A DNA stretch of 64,000 nucleotides from JBDROU01 sp043809745 [NCBI: bacterium] (GTDB lineage Bacteria > Elusimicrobiota > JBDRMW01): the NCBI GenBank assembly GCA_043809745.1, contig JBDROU010000067.1, positions 1 through 64,000 on the forward strand, in the 5' to 3' direction. A model generated the notes under the pieces. The model searched no databases and had not been told where the DNA came from. It saw nothing but the letters and a program-made list of their open reading frames with translations. Of the stretch, positions 26,806 to 34,327 are shown one piece after another (the stretch's first letter is position 1; each line of letters begins with the position of its first letter). The position numbers and the translations under genes were made by a program.

Positions 26806-27279
26806 TTACTCATAAAGTTTTATCTCCCTCGTATCACCGTCTTCTGTTTCAATAACTACACTTTCATCTTTGCATACACCGGCTACACCAGGTATTACCC
26901 TTCCTTTAAGGTCTATCAATTTCATATTCTTAAGGAAGTACGTATTGCCTGCAGTATCTACCAGCAATGCAATAGTTTTTTTATCCTCTTTAATGAACCC
27001 CTTAAATTGCAGTGAGGCAGGATCGATCCCAACATCGTAATTATCTTTCTGAACTATTACTATGTTAGACTGATCAAGCGGAATAAACGGGTCCTGAAAC
27101 TTAATTCCTTCGTATACAAATCTCTTTATCTCTTGCTTTGGAGGTAATGTTAGCGACGGCAAATCAACATTTGACTTTTTATTTAAATCATACTTTGGCC
27201 TAGGCGGTATCTGCGTGCAAGATGAAACTACTAAACCCGCTGAAATTAAAAAGACTATGGTTCTGGCTCTAAATAGCAT
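26806..27279 (-). CDS. pilP: PilP-like pilus assembly lipoprotein
   Basis: Inner-membrane lipoprotein expected to link PilN/PilO with the secretin. With the ATG at 27279 the protein has 157 residues and begins with a short lipoprotein signal, MLFRARTIVFLISAG, ending in a Val-Ser-Ser-Cys lipobox. The mature part has FQDPFIPLD and GFIKEDKKTIALLVDTAGNTYFL, typical of PilP. A longer reading to 27324 would start inside pilO and put extra residues before the signal. AGTAGGAT lies about 6 bases before the chosen ATG. Sequence is divergent; the assignment rests on the signal, size and position. Confidence 0.8.
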   Translation of the reverse strand: MLFRARTIVFLISAGLVVSSCTQIPPRPKYDLNKKSNVDLPSLTLPPKQEIKRFVYEGIKFQDPFIPLDQSNIVIVQKDNYDVGIDPASLQFKGFIKEDKKTIALLVDTAGNTYFLKNMKLIDLKGRVIPGVAGVCKDESVVIETEDGDTREIKLYE

Positions 27280-27287
27280 ATATAATC

Positions 27288-27833
27288 CTACTGCAGCATA
27301 AATGTAACAACTTGCAGGGTGCAAGCAACCGTATCGCCTGAACCTTCCTTTATCGAACTGTCCCTTATAGCTAGATCTCTTGAGGATATTATCCTTTCAG
27401 TTTGATTAATCGTATTAATAAAGTGCGCAACTGAATGATAACTACCCGCGAGCTCAATCCCGTACACGAGTTCTGTATAATACTGTTTAACATCCGGTTT
27501 TAACGGCTGAAAACTCTTAATTATAACACCATTTGATTGCGAAACTTCAGTCAAATATCTTATTAAGCTAGCCACTTCTTCTTTACTTGGCAACTGTTTT
27601 TCGGATTCCCCTAATTCCAATCTAAGTATTTCAATTTTTCTTACTAAGAGTTCCTCCTGTCCTACCCTACTGCTCAGCTCCTCGATTTTGGAGTACACTT
27701 CTTTTAACTTACCAACTTTTTCGCCAACTTCCTTGTTAAGAGGCATATATACAAAGTAAAAAAAAGCAAAAATGCCACCAATTATAATAAATACACCCGC
27801 AATTAAATTTTGTTGTTCTTTACCGATTGCCAT
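27288..27833 (-). CDS. pilO: Type IV pilus inner-membrane protein PilO
   Basis: Bitopic protein of 181 residues that forms the PilN-PilO inner-membrane complex. One transmembrane segment (about residues 9-30) is followed by a coiled coil (about 33-85, KVGKLKEVYSKIEELSSRV) and a ferredoxin-like PilO domain with VSQSNGVIIKSFQP and LAGSYHSVAHFINTI, which is the family hallmark. One base separates it from pilN. Confidence 0.9.
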   Translation of the reverse strand: MAIGKEQQNLIAGVFIIIGGIFAFFYFVYMPLNKEVGEKVGKLKEVYSKIEELSSRVGQEELLVRKIEILRLELGESEKQLPSKEEVASLIRYLTEVSQSNGVIIKSFQPLKPDVKQYYTELVYGIELAGSYHSVAHFINTINQTERIISSRDLAIRDSSIKEGSGDTVACTLQVVTFMLQ

Positions 27834-28388
27834 TTAAACCTTCTTGTAAATTAATCTTAAAGTGAAGCTATAAGTTATCCTGTTCTCAAGAATTGTTGTG
27901 CTTATCCTTCCAAGTTCATTTACATTAAAACGATTTGATTCGTCGAGAGTGGTTAACCAATCCGCTATAGAAAATGCCGAAAATGCTTTTGCGGTAACAT
28001 CAAAAGCTACTGAATTATCAGGATTTGTTTTTGTTGTTATATTTTGAACCCATATTTTTCCGGGCAGCAGTGAAACAAAATCATACATAAAAACAGAGTA
28101 TAGCAATCGATTTTCAATTAAGCTTGATATAACACCTTTGCGTTTTTCTAATAAACCTTGATCAGTTTTAAGTTTTTTAATTTTTTCATCCAGCATCTGA
28201 AAGCTCTTCAAATCTTTTTCTGCCAGCTGTAATTCTGTATCGAGCCTTTTATCTGTTATAAATTTCGAAGCGTACAGAGCAAACAAAGCTCCGATAACTA
28301 CAGCAGCTGCAACTATGGCTATTAAAATCAAATCACCTTTTGACTCTTCCTGCTGAACCTCTAAAGGTATAAGGTTAATTTTTATCAT
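27834..28388 (-). CDS. pilN: Type IV pilus inner-membrane protein PilN
   Basis: Partner of PilM and PilO. The 184-residue protein begins MIKINLIP, the conserved cytoplasmic peptide that docks in PilM, followed by a transmembrane segment (about 22-43), a coiled coil (about 45-90) and a periplasmic domain with LLPGKIWVQNITTK. The ATG overlaps the pilM stop by 4 bases. Confidence 0.92.
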   Translation of the reverse strand: MIKINLIPLEVQQEESKGDLILIAIVAAAVVIGALFALYASKFITDKRLDTELQLAEKDLKSFQMLDEKIKKLKTDQGLLEKRKGVISSLIENRLLYSVFMYDFVSLLPGKIWVQNITTKTNPDNSVAFDVTAKAFSAFSIADWLTTLDESNRFNVNELGRISTTILENRITYSFTLRLIYKKV

Positions 28389-29521
28389 ATTATGCTATCC
28401 CCGGATTTTCTTGTAGCTAAACCTAAAGCAATTACGAAACTAGAAGCGATGTCGCTCGGAATTTTGTCCGCACCCCTTATTCTCAAGAAAGGGTTTAATG
28501 CTTCAACCGGCATTTTCAACTCTTGAGAAAAGAAGTTGCTAATATTCTTTAACTTTGAAGTCCCTCCGCAAAGCAAAATTCTATTGATTGTTTTATCAGA
28601 ACCCTGCGATAAATAAAAATCCAACGATCTCTGAACTTCAGAAATTATGTCTTTTAGCACCGGAAACATTATATTTGATATCTGTATTGATTCTTTATTA
28701 TCCTCTGACAACGCCCTGTCTTTATCTTCAACTGTTACTAATATACCATACTTCTTCTTTAAATCTTCTGCTTCCTGAAAAGAGCATTGAAGGTTTTTTT
28801 GCAGCACCTTTGTTATGGAATTCCCGGAAATGAAAACATCCCTAACCACCCTTGAAATCCCATTTTCTATAATCGTCATATTAGTTACGCTTGCTCCGAT
28901 ATTGACTATTAACACTGTTTCCGGCAAATTTGAGTCGTGAATGCATTCATAAGCGCTTTCCAGCGCAAAAGAATCCACGTCAACTACTGAAGGTTTTAAT
29001 CCAACAGATTTCAAAATATTTATTTTAGAATAAATAAAATCACTCTTAGCGGCCACAAGCACCGTTTCCATCTTTTTTTGTCCTTCATCAATTACATCAT
29101 TTAGTATATGGAAACTGATATTCACATCCCTTATATCAAATGGTATATAAGGCTCGGCTTCAAACTGAATTGATAATTTTAGGTCTTGAGGCGATAGTTT
29201 GGGAAATTTAACATATCTGACTATTACAGAATTTCCTGATATTGAAGTAGCAACCTTTTTATTAGCTAAAGCGTGTTCTTTGACTATCTGCTTTAATGTT
29301 TTAATGACTTCTTCTTTCCTGCTCTCTGTAGAAACTTCTTGAGATCCATTAGAACCTATAGTTTCTATCCCCCATTTTTGAACCGAATACTTACCAGGAG
29401 AACCCTTTAGGAAAAGGAACTTTATTGTAGAAGAACCTATATCTACACCCACAAGCTCTTTGGCTCTTAAAAAAGAGAGATTCAGATTTTTTAAATTAAA
29501 ACCTTTCGCATCACTTGCCAT
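28385..29521 (-). CDS. pilM: Type IV pilus assembly ATPase-fold protein PilM
   Basis: Cytoplasmic actin-like protein that binds the N-terminus of PilN. The 378-residue protein has LVGVDIGSSTIKFLFLKG (phosphate 1 region, about 22-39), the SHS2/1C-like part (FEAEPYIPFDIRDVNISFH), the phosphate 2 motif VNIGASVTNMTII and the adenosine region LCGGTSKLKNISNFF. First gene of pilMNOPQ behind the promoter at 29565-29593. Start ATG at 29521. Confidence 0.94.
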   Translation of the reverse strand: MASDAKGFNLKNLNLSFLRAKELVGVDIGSSTIKFLFLKGSPGKYSVQKWGIETIGSNGSQEVSTESRKEEVIKTLKQIVKEHALANKKVATSISGNSVIVRYVKFPKLSPQDLKLSIQFEAEPYIPFDIRDVNISFHILNDVIDEGQKKMETVLVAAKSDFIYSKINILKSVGLKPSVVDVDSFALESAYECIHDSNLPETVLIVNIGASVTNMTIIENGISRVVRDVFISGNSITKVLQKNLQCSFQEAEDLKKKYGILVTVEDKDRALSEDNKESIQISNIMFPVLKDIISEVQRSLDFYLSQGSDKTINRILLCGGTSKLKNISNFFSQELKMPVEALNPFLRIRGADKIPSDIASSFVIALGLATRKSGDSII

Positions 29522-29564
29522 AAAAACTCAATACAAGACAAATCTTATTTAACTGCTTAATTTT

Positions 29565-29593
29565 AGAATAATTCATTTATTAAAAGTTGTCAA
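29565..29593 (-). promoter_or_regulatory. Sigma70-type promoter of pilMNOPQ
   Basis: Minus strand -35 TTGACA (29588-29593), 17-base spacer, -10 TATTCT (29565-29570). Transcription should start near 29558, about 37 bases before pilM. The -35 is in the repeated 8-mer CTTGACAA and overlaps the T-tract of the terminator just upstream. Confidence 0.72.
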
Positions 29594-29646
29594 GAAAAAA
29601 ACCGAGAAAACATTAGAATAATCATTCTAATGAATCTCGGCTTTTA
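29592..29646 (-). terminator. Hairpin terminator downstream of the HAMP protein gene, probably bidirectional
   Basis: Two nested stems: CCGAG (29602-29606) with CTCGG (29636-29640), and CATTAGAAT (29611-29619) with ATTCTAATG (29624-29632). On the minus strand the stem is followed by seven T residues. On the plus strand a shorter T run follows. It closes the gene at 29711-30298 before pilM starts. Confidence 0.8.
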
Positions 29647-29660
29647 TCGCTTCTATCTTA

Positions 29661-29688
29661 ATTCTAACGAATTAAGCTTATTTGTCAA
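29661..29688 (-). promoter_or_regulatory. Second TTGACA promoter-like sequence upstream of the terminator
   Basis: Minus strand -35 TTGACA (29683-29688), 16-base spacer, -10 TAGAAT (29661-29666), again in CTTGACAA context. A transcript starting near 29654 would meet the terminator at 29592-29646 at once, so it would be a very short RNA or a readthrough supply for pilM. Activity is uncertain. Confidence 0.4.
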
Positions 29689-29710
29689 GGGATAAATTTC
29701 TGCAACAAAT

Positions 29711-30298
29711 TCACAACTTAAATTGAACTGGAGAAGTATAGCTTTCTTTATATAATCTATTCAGCAAATTAACGATATTATCTCTCGATTCCTCAGAAAA
29801 TGGTTTTTTGTCCAATTCTAGAAGCGTATTCTTTATTGTAAACTGCACTTTTTCCCTGAAGTTATCATCACTGATTAACCGCGTTTTTAATGAGTTAACA
29901 AACTCATTAAGGGCCCAAGAAAGCTCCTTGAATTCATCATTTTCTCTCAAAGCAAATATTTTTGTTAAGTCGGATTCATTTGCCATAGTTATTATATCTT
30001 TAGACAACCTATACATCGGCCCTGCAATCCTATGAGTAAAGTATATAGATAGTAATATAACCACAAATATAAAGCTTAGAATCTTTATCCAAAAAAATGT
30101 CAAATCATGAAACAATTTTTCTTTTATTCCAGAGGTAAGTTCAAAATATGGGACATAGAATTTCAAAGAATGAAACATATCATATGCAAAGAAAGTCAAA
30201 AAAAACAGCACAACCATAACTAATATCATCGCATATTTTAGCTGAAAGCGCCTATTGATTAATATACGCCTCCTATTATGCAGAGATATATTATTCAT
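29711..30298 (-). CDS. HAMP-domain membrane protein without an output domain
   Basis: The 195-residue protein has a basic N-terminus (RRRILINRRFQLKY), a transmembrane segment (about 22-42), a short periplasmic loop of about 25 residues, a second transmembrane segment (about 67-87) and then a HAMP-like linker (THRIAGPMYRLSKDI, about 87-101) with a helical tail to the end. No kinase, cyclase or methyl-accepting domain follows. It lies alone between the prepilin peptidase and pilM with its own promoter, a strong GGAGGAG ribosome site and its own terminator. A signalling or structural role linked to pili is inferred. Confidence 0.8.
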   Translation of the reverse strand: MNNISLHNRRRILINRRFQLKYAMILVMVVLFFLTFFAYDMFHSLKFYVPYFELTSGIKEKLFHDLTFFWIKILSFIFVVILLSIYFTHRIAGPMYRLSKDIITMANESDLTKIFALRENDEFKELSWALNEFVNSLKTRLISDDNFREKVQFTIKNTLLELDKKPFSEESRDNIVNLLNRLYKESYTSPVQFKL

Positions 30299-30350
30299 AT
30301 CTCCTCCTTTTTCACGAATTTCAATTAATAACAGCTGCTAATACCAAATG

Positions 30351-30380
30351 ATTATACCTAATAAATTTTGCTTTTAGCAA
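30351..30380 (-). promoter_or_regulatory. Promoter of the HAMP protein gene
   Basis: Minus strand -35 TTGCTA (30375-30380), 18-base spacer, perfect -10 TATAAT (30351-30356). Predicted start near 30344 gives a leader of about 46 bases that contains GGAGGAG. Confidence 0.55.
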
Positions 30381-30455
30381 TAAGTATTATTTGAGTTTCT
30401 TTGCGTTATGTTGGAAATTAATTTGTTTGGTAAGTATCAGATTTGGCTGCAATAA

Positions 30456-31286
30456 TTAATTAAAAAACATTTGAATAAAATAGATGTTTTCAAGCATTTT
30501 GCTAAAAAGCAAATATGATACAGCCCCTGCTGATAAAAATGGTCCAAACGCAAAAGGAATATTTTTATCCCTGTGTTTTATTAAGATCACAAAAAGCATT
30601 ATTGCCAAACCGTAAAGAGAAGAAAAGAATAATGTAATCAAAACACCTTTCCATCCAATGAATGTCCCTATACCGGCTAAAAGTATAGGGTCTCCCCCTC
30701 CTAATGCTTCTTTTCTTATTATTTGCTTTGTAACCCAACCTATCGCAAATAGGAGCGTCCATCCGAATACCATAGAGATTGAAGAGTTAATAATCCTTAT
30801 GGAAATGGTATCGCCTAAAAGTGAATTAAAGAGAGATGTTGATAAGCCTACTATTATCAGCGGGATTGACAAACTAAATGGAATTATTTGATGAAAATAG
30901 TCAATGCCTGAAATTATCAATAGCAATACAAAAAATACAATGAAGGTAATTAACAGTAATGGTTCGTTTGCATATCTAGGAACCAGTAAAACTAAAACGA
31001 CACCGGAAATAAGTTCAACTATAGGATATTGACAGGATATTTTTTGAGAGCAAAATCTGCATCTCCCTTTTAGGATTATGAAGCTTAAAATTGGTATGTT
31101 ATCATACCAAATAAGAGGCTTTTTACAGTTGGGGCATAGCGATTTAGGTTTAATTATTGATTTATCTAAAGGAATCCTAAATATACATACGTTCGCAAAA
31201 CTTCCCAATGAAACACCAAAAATGAAGAAAATTAAATATAGTATCAATTTGCTTATTAAAAAATACAAAAGACGGATATTAAACAA
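30456..31286 (-). CDS. pilD: Prepilin peptidase / N-methyltransferase
   Basis: Inner-membrane aspartyl protease that removes the prepilin leader and methylates the new N-terminus. The 276-residue reading has GSFANVCIFRIP (about 28-39), two CxxC pairs (CPNC and CRFC) of the methylase domain, and the two catalytic Asp regions, SGIDYFHQIIP and GGGDPILLAGIG. The start is uncertain: the longest reading begins with TTG at 31284-31286, inside the pilin terminator hairpin. A later TTG at 31245-31247 would give the usual spacing of 14 residues before GSF. Neither has a good ribosome site. Confidence 0.88.
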   Translation of the reverse strand: MFNIRLLYFLISKLILYLIFFIFGVSLGSFANVCIFRIPLDKSIIKPKSLCPNCKKPLIWYDNIPILSFIILKGRCRFCSQKISCQYPIVELISGVVLVLLVPRYANEPLLLITFIVFFVLLLIISGIDYFHQIIPFSLSIPLIIVGLSTSLFNSLLGDTISIRIINSSISMVFGWTLLFAIGWVTKQIIRKEALGGGDPILLAGIGTFIGWKGVLITLFFSSLYGLAIMLFVILIKHRDKNIPFAFGPFLSAGAVSYLLFSKMLENIYFIQMFFN

Positions 31287-31298
31287 TATCCGTCTTTT
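31255..31298 (-). terminator. Strong terminator after the major pilin gene
   Basis: A perfect 14-base stem (31267-31280 with 31285-31298), 4-base loop, followed on the minus strand by TATTTTTT. It lies 22 bases after the pilin stop and overlaps the 5' end of the prepilin peptidase frame. Partial readthrough would give much more pilin than peptidase. Confidence 0.85.
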
Positions 31299-31320
31299 GT
31301 AAAACTAAAAACTTACACTA

Positions 31321-31740
31321 CTAATACAAAGTCCAAACACTGCTCTTTGTATCCCAATGAAGACAGTCAACATAGAGTTCACCATAAGTGTCCGCAGTGT
31401 TATCATTATCGTAAAACCATGCACCTCCCTCTGCCCAAGCATTTGTTACGGCAGTAGTACGCGGATGTCTGGTTGGGGTATAGCAGATAGGAACTCTATC
31501 AAGATACTTATGATACGCGGTAAGAGAAGCTAACTCCCCATCTATGGGATACCATCCTTCAACATCAGCATAATAAATCGATAATGCTGATCTTACTGAT
31601 CCCAGCGCACCTTTTGTCGCTCCTTCATTGGATCTCGTGATTAAGTCTGCGAATTTCGGTAAAGCAACAGCAGCCAGAATACCAATAATTGCAACTACAA
31701 TCATCAGCTCAATCAACGTAAATCCTTTTAGTTTTTTCAT
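31321..31740 (-). CDS. pilA: Major type IV pilin (type IVa prepilin)
   Basis: Structural subunit of the pilus. The 139-residue prepilin has a short basic leader MKKLKG, cleaved before [19 protein letters not shown], with Glu5 of the mature protein present, then the long N-terminal helix. The C-terminal part holds two Cys, in VPICYTP and VDCLHWD, that could form a disulfide-bounded loop. It resembles short GspG/PilA pilins. It has its own promoter, an almost perfect ribosome site and a strong terminator, which all fit very high expression. Confidence 0.93.
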   Translation of the reverse strand: MKKLKGFTLIELMIVVAIIGILAAVALPKFADLITRSNEGATKGALGSVRSALSIYYADVEGWYPIDGELASLTAYHKYLDRVPICYTPTRHPRTTAVTNAWAEGGAWFYDNDNTADTYGELYVDCLHWDTKSSVWTLY

Positions 31741-31746
31741 ATTTCC

Positions 31747-31756
31747 TCACCTCCTT
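31747..31756 (-). promoter_or_regulatory. Near-perfect Shine-Dalgarno of the pilin gene
   Basis: AAGGAGGTGA, the full anti-16S complement, stands 6 bases before the pilin ATG. It is the strongest ribosome site seen in the window. Confidence 0.85.
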
Positions 31757-31782
31757 TCGTTAAAACATTGCCGTCTATCATA

Positions 31783-31811
31783 AGTCTAATACTAAACATA
31801 TGCATTGTCAA
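31783..31811 (-). promoter_or_regulatory. Sigma70-type promoter of the pilin gene
   Basis: Minus strand -35 TTGACA (31806-31811), 17-base spacer, -10 TAGACT (31783-31788). Predicted start near 31776, giving a leader of about 36 bases. The -35 lies in the 8-mer CTTGACAA. I see no sigma54-type GG/GC element here. Confidence 0.72.
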
Positions 31812-31895
31812 GGGAATTTTTTTCACAACTGATTTTAATGCATTTTATAGGTCAAACTTAAGTACCCTATAAAAAACATTAAATTATGGACCAAA

Positions 31896-33125
31896 TTAGC
31901 CGCCCCTCGAAGCAAGCTCACCCAATTCAAACATTGGCAGAAACATCGCTACAACTATCGCTCCAATTATAACTCCCATAACAACAATAACCAAAGGTTC
32001 TATCATGCTTGTTAAACCTTTTATTGCCACATCCACTTCACCATCATAGAAGTCAGCAATTTTGTTAAGCATGGTATCTAAATTTCCTGTTTCTTCACCA
32101 ACCGCTATCATCTGGGTAACCATTGGAGGAAAGACACCGGATTTTTTAAGCGGGTCAGCTATTCTTTCACCTTCCCTGACAGATTCACGCGCGTTGTTTA
32201 TGGCTTCTTCAATGATTTTATTTCCAGATGTTTTTGCTACCGTATCCATAGCTTGTAAAATCGGCACCCCGGATTTAACAAGGGTTGCCAGAGTTCTTGT
32301 AAATTTTGCAACGGCTACTTTCCTAAGTATGATGCCAAACATAGGTAATTTTAATGTTATATCATCCAATCGGTATTTGAATTTTTCAACTTTATTCAAT
32401 TGCTTAAATATGAAGAACAATGCTATCGGGAAAGGGATAATAAGCAAAATATATTTCCTGATCATATCGGAAAGGTTGATTAGGATTTGGGTTGGCAACG
32501 GCAATTCCGCGCCAAAATTTTTAAAAATGTCCTTAAATGTCGGGATTACAAAAGCAAGAAGAAATACTGTTACACCTCCTGCAATAATCGAAACGATCAA
32601 AGGATACATCATCGCACCCTTTACTTTTTGCCTTAGCGATTCAGCCGCTTCCAGATATGTAGACAATCGCTCCAGAATGATGTCCAATATACCGCCTACC
32701 TCTCCAGCTTTTACCATTGAACAATATAATTCAGTGAATGCATCCGGATGTTTCCTCAACGCATCAAATATAGATTGACCTCCTTCAATATCCTCCTGGA
32801 CTTTACTTACAACTTTATTAAATACCGGATTATCTATCTGTTCGGTTAATATCGACAAACCCTGGACAATTGGCACACCCGCGGATACCAATGTGGAAAG
32901 CTGTCTGGAAAAAAGCACTAAATCTTTGGAGTTTACTTTTTTTTTGAAAATATTGACCGAATCTAAGAATTGATCAAAAGGATTTTTCCTGGCTTCGTTT
33001 ATTTCTAGAATAATGTATTTCTGACCGCGCAGTTTATCGATAGCCGCACGCTGTTCATTCGCTTCAATAACGCCGCTGAGCACCGATCCGCTCGTGTTTC
33101 TTACCCTATACGCAAACTCAACCAT
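31896..33125 (-). CDS. pilC: Type IV pilus inner-membrane platform protein
   Basis: Polytopic platform on which the PilB and PilT motors act. The 409-residue protein has two GspF domains (about 70-195 and 270-395), each with the cytoplasmic helical bundle, e.g. FSRQLSTLVSAGVPIVQGL and FTRTLATLVKSGVPILQAM, and three transmembrane segments (about 170, 220 and 380). EETGNLDTMLNKIADFY is a family hallmark. AAGGAGG precedes the ATG. It follows pilT by 11 bases. Confidence 0.95.
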   Translation of the reverse strand: MVEFAYRVRNTSGSVLSGVIEANEQRAAIDKLRGQKYIILEINEARKNPFDQFLDSVNIFKKKVNSKDLVLFSRQLSTLVSAGVPIVQGLSILTEQIDNPVFNKVVSKVQEDIEGGQSIFDALRKHPDAFTELYCSMVKAGEVGGILDIILERLSTYLEAAESLRQKVKGAMMYPLIVSIIAGGVTVFLLAFVIPTFKDIFKNFGAELPLPTQILINLSDMIRKYILLIIPFPIALFFIFKQLNKVEKFKYRLDDITLKLPMFGIILRKVAVAKFTRTLATLVKSGVPILQAMDTVAKTSGNKIIEEAINNARESVREGERIADPLKKSGVFPPMVTQMIAVGEETGNLDTMLNKIADFYDGEVDVAIKGLTSMIEPLVIVVMGVIIGAIVVAMFLPMFELGELASRGG

Positions 33126-33136
33126 CTCTGCCTCCT

Positions 33137-34213
33137 TTAGCGGCTTATACGTTCATTTTTTTCTACCAATCTCTTAAAATCAGTTAAATCCGGAGAAACA
33201 TTTATTGCTTCCTGATAGGTTATCTGCCTGCGAACATACAAATCATATAACCCCTGATTCATTGTCTGCATTCCAAACTTACCGCCAGTCTGCATATTAA
33301 GCTGTATCTGCTCAGTCTTTTGTTCACGTATTAGATTTCTAATGGCAGGCGTAACCACTAGGACCTCACAGCTCAAAACTCTCCCAACACCTGACGCATG
33401 CAGCAATAACATCTGTGAAACTACCGCCTGTAAAACAAATGACAACTGTGATCTTATCTGCTCTTGTTGGTGGGGGGTAAACACATCAATTATTCTGTTT
33501 ACACTCTGAGCCGCATCGGAAGTATGCAGTGTAGCAAAAACCAAATGACCAGTTTCCGCAATAGTCAATGCAGCAGAAATTGTTTCTAAATCCCTCATCT
33601 CTCCTATTAATATAATATCCGGATCTTGCCTCAATATGTATTTTAGCGCTGTAGGAAATGAAGCGGTATCAGTACCTATCTCCCTTTGATTAACAACACA
33701 TTTCTTATGGAAGTGCAAATACTCAATTGGATCTTCAATAGTAACTATATGAGAAGAAGTATGCTCATTTAAAAAATCCAGCATTGAGGCTAATGTTGTT
33801 GTTTTTCCTGATCCTGTTGGGCCGGTCACTAAAATCAGCCCCTTCTTCAGTTTCATCAATTCATAAAGAACAGGAGGCAAATTTAGCTCCTCAAATGTTT
33901 TAATTTTAGTAGGAATTGAACGCAATGCGGCCGCAACACTTCCCCTTTGTTTAAATACATTCATTCTCACCCTTCCGATTCCCTTTATCCCAAAAGATAA
34001 ATCCAGCTCGTTTGTCGCTTCAAATCTTTCTTTTTGACTATCGGTAAGCAGTGAGTAAATCAAACGCTGACACATATCAGGGGTTAATTTCTCAAATTGC
34101 GACGGTATTATCTCCCCATCCACCCTAAAGAATGGCGGGGCTCCTGTAGTAATATGTAAATCTGATGCTTTCTTTTCCATAAGAAGCAGCAACAACTCAT
34201 TCATACTAATCAT
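33137..34213 (-). CDS. pilT: Pilus retraction ATPase
   Basis: Cytoplasmic hexameric ATPase that retracts pili and powers twitching. It has ASDLHITTGAPP near the N-terminus, Walker A GPTGSGKTT, Walker B region ILIGEMRDLET, the His box HLVFATLHT and the AIRNLIREQKTEQI motif specific to PilT and needed for retraction. The start is set at ATG 34213 (358 residues, GGCGGT about 5 bases upstream). A longer frame begins with TTG at 34243 and adds 10 charged residues. Confidence 0.94.
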   Translation of the reverse strand: MISMNELLLLLMEKKASDLHITTGAPPFFRVDGEIIPSQFEKLTPDMCQRLIYSLLTDSQKERFEATNELDLSFGIKGIGRVRMNVFKQRGSVAAALRSIPTKIKTFEELNLPPVLYELMKLKKGLILVTGPTGSGKTTTLASMLDFLNEHTSSHIVTIEDPIEYLHFHKKCVVNQREIGTDTASFPTALKYILRQDPDIILIGEMRDLETISAALTIAETGHLVFATLHTSDAAQSVNRIIDVFTPHQQEQIRSQLSFVLQAVVSQMLLLHASGVGRVLSCEVLVVTPAIRNLIREQKTEQIQLNMQTGGKFGMQTMNQGLYDLYVRRQITYQEAINVSPDLTDFKRLVEKNERISR

Positions 34214-34251
34214 TTCTTTACCGCCTTCCTCGAGTTTCCTCAATAAACCTT

Positions 34252-34280
34252 ACTTTATCAAATTAAAGACATCTGTTCAA
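34252..34280 (-). promoter_or_regulatory. Possible promoter of pilT-pilC
   Basis: Minus strand -35 TTGAAC (34275-34280), 17-base spacer, -10 TAAAGT (34252-34257), in the 114-base gap after pilB. Predicted start near 34245, about 30 bases before the pilT ATG. Confidence 0.4.
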
Positions 34281-34327
34281 CAAATAAGAAGCTCTTAATA
34301 ATACAGCATACTTCTTCCTGTTACAGC

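Noticed and set aside
32062-32778. A 238-codon open frame on the plus strand inside pilC
   Set aside because: It is antisense to a clearly coding and conserved gene, has low-complexity hydrophobic translation and no ribosome site. The same applies to the other plus-strand frames, such as 589-870, 8123-8554, 13083-13565, 20464-20868 and 60021-60368.
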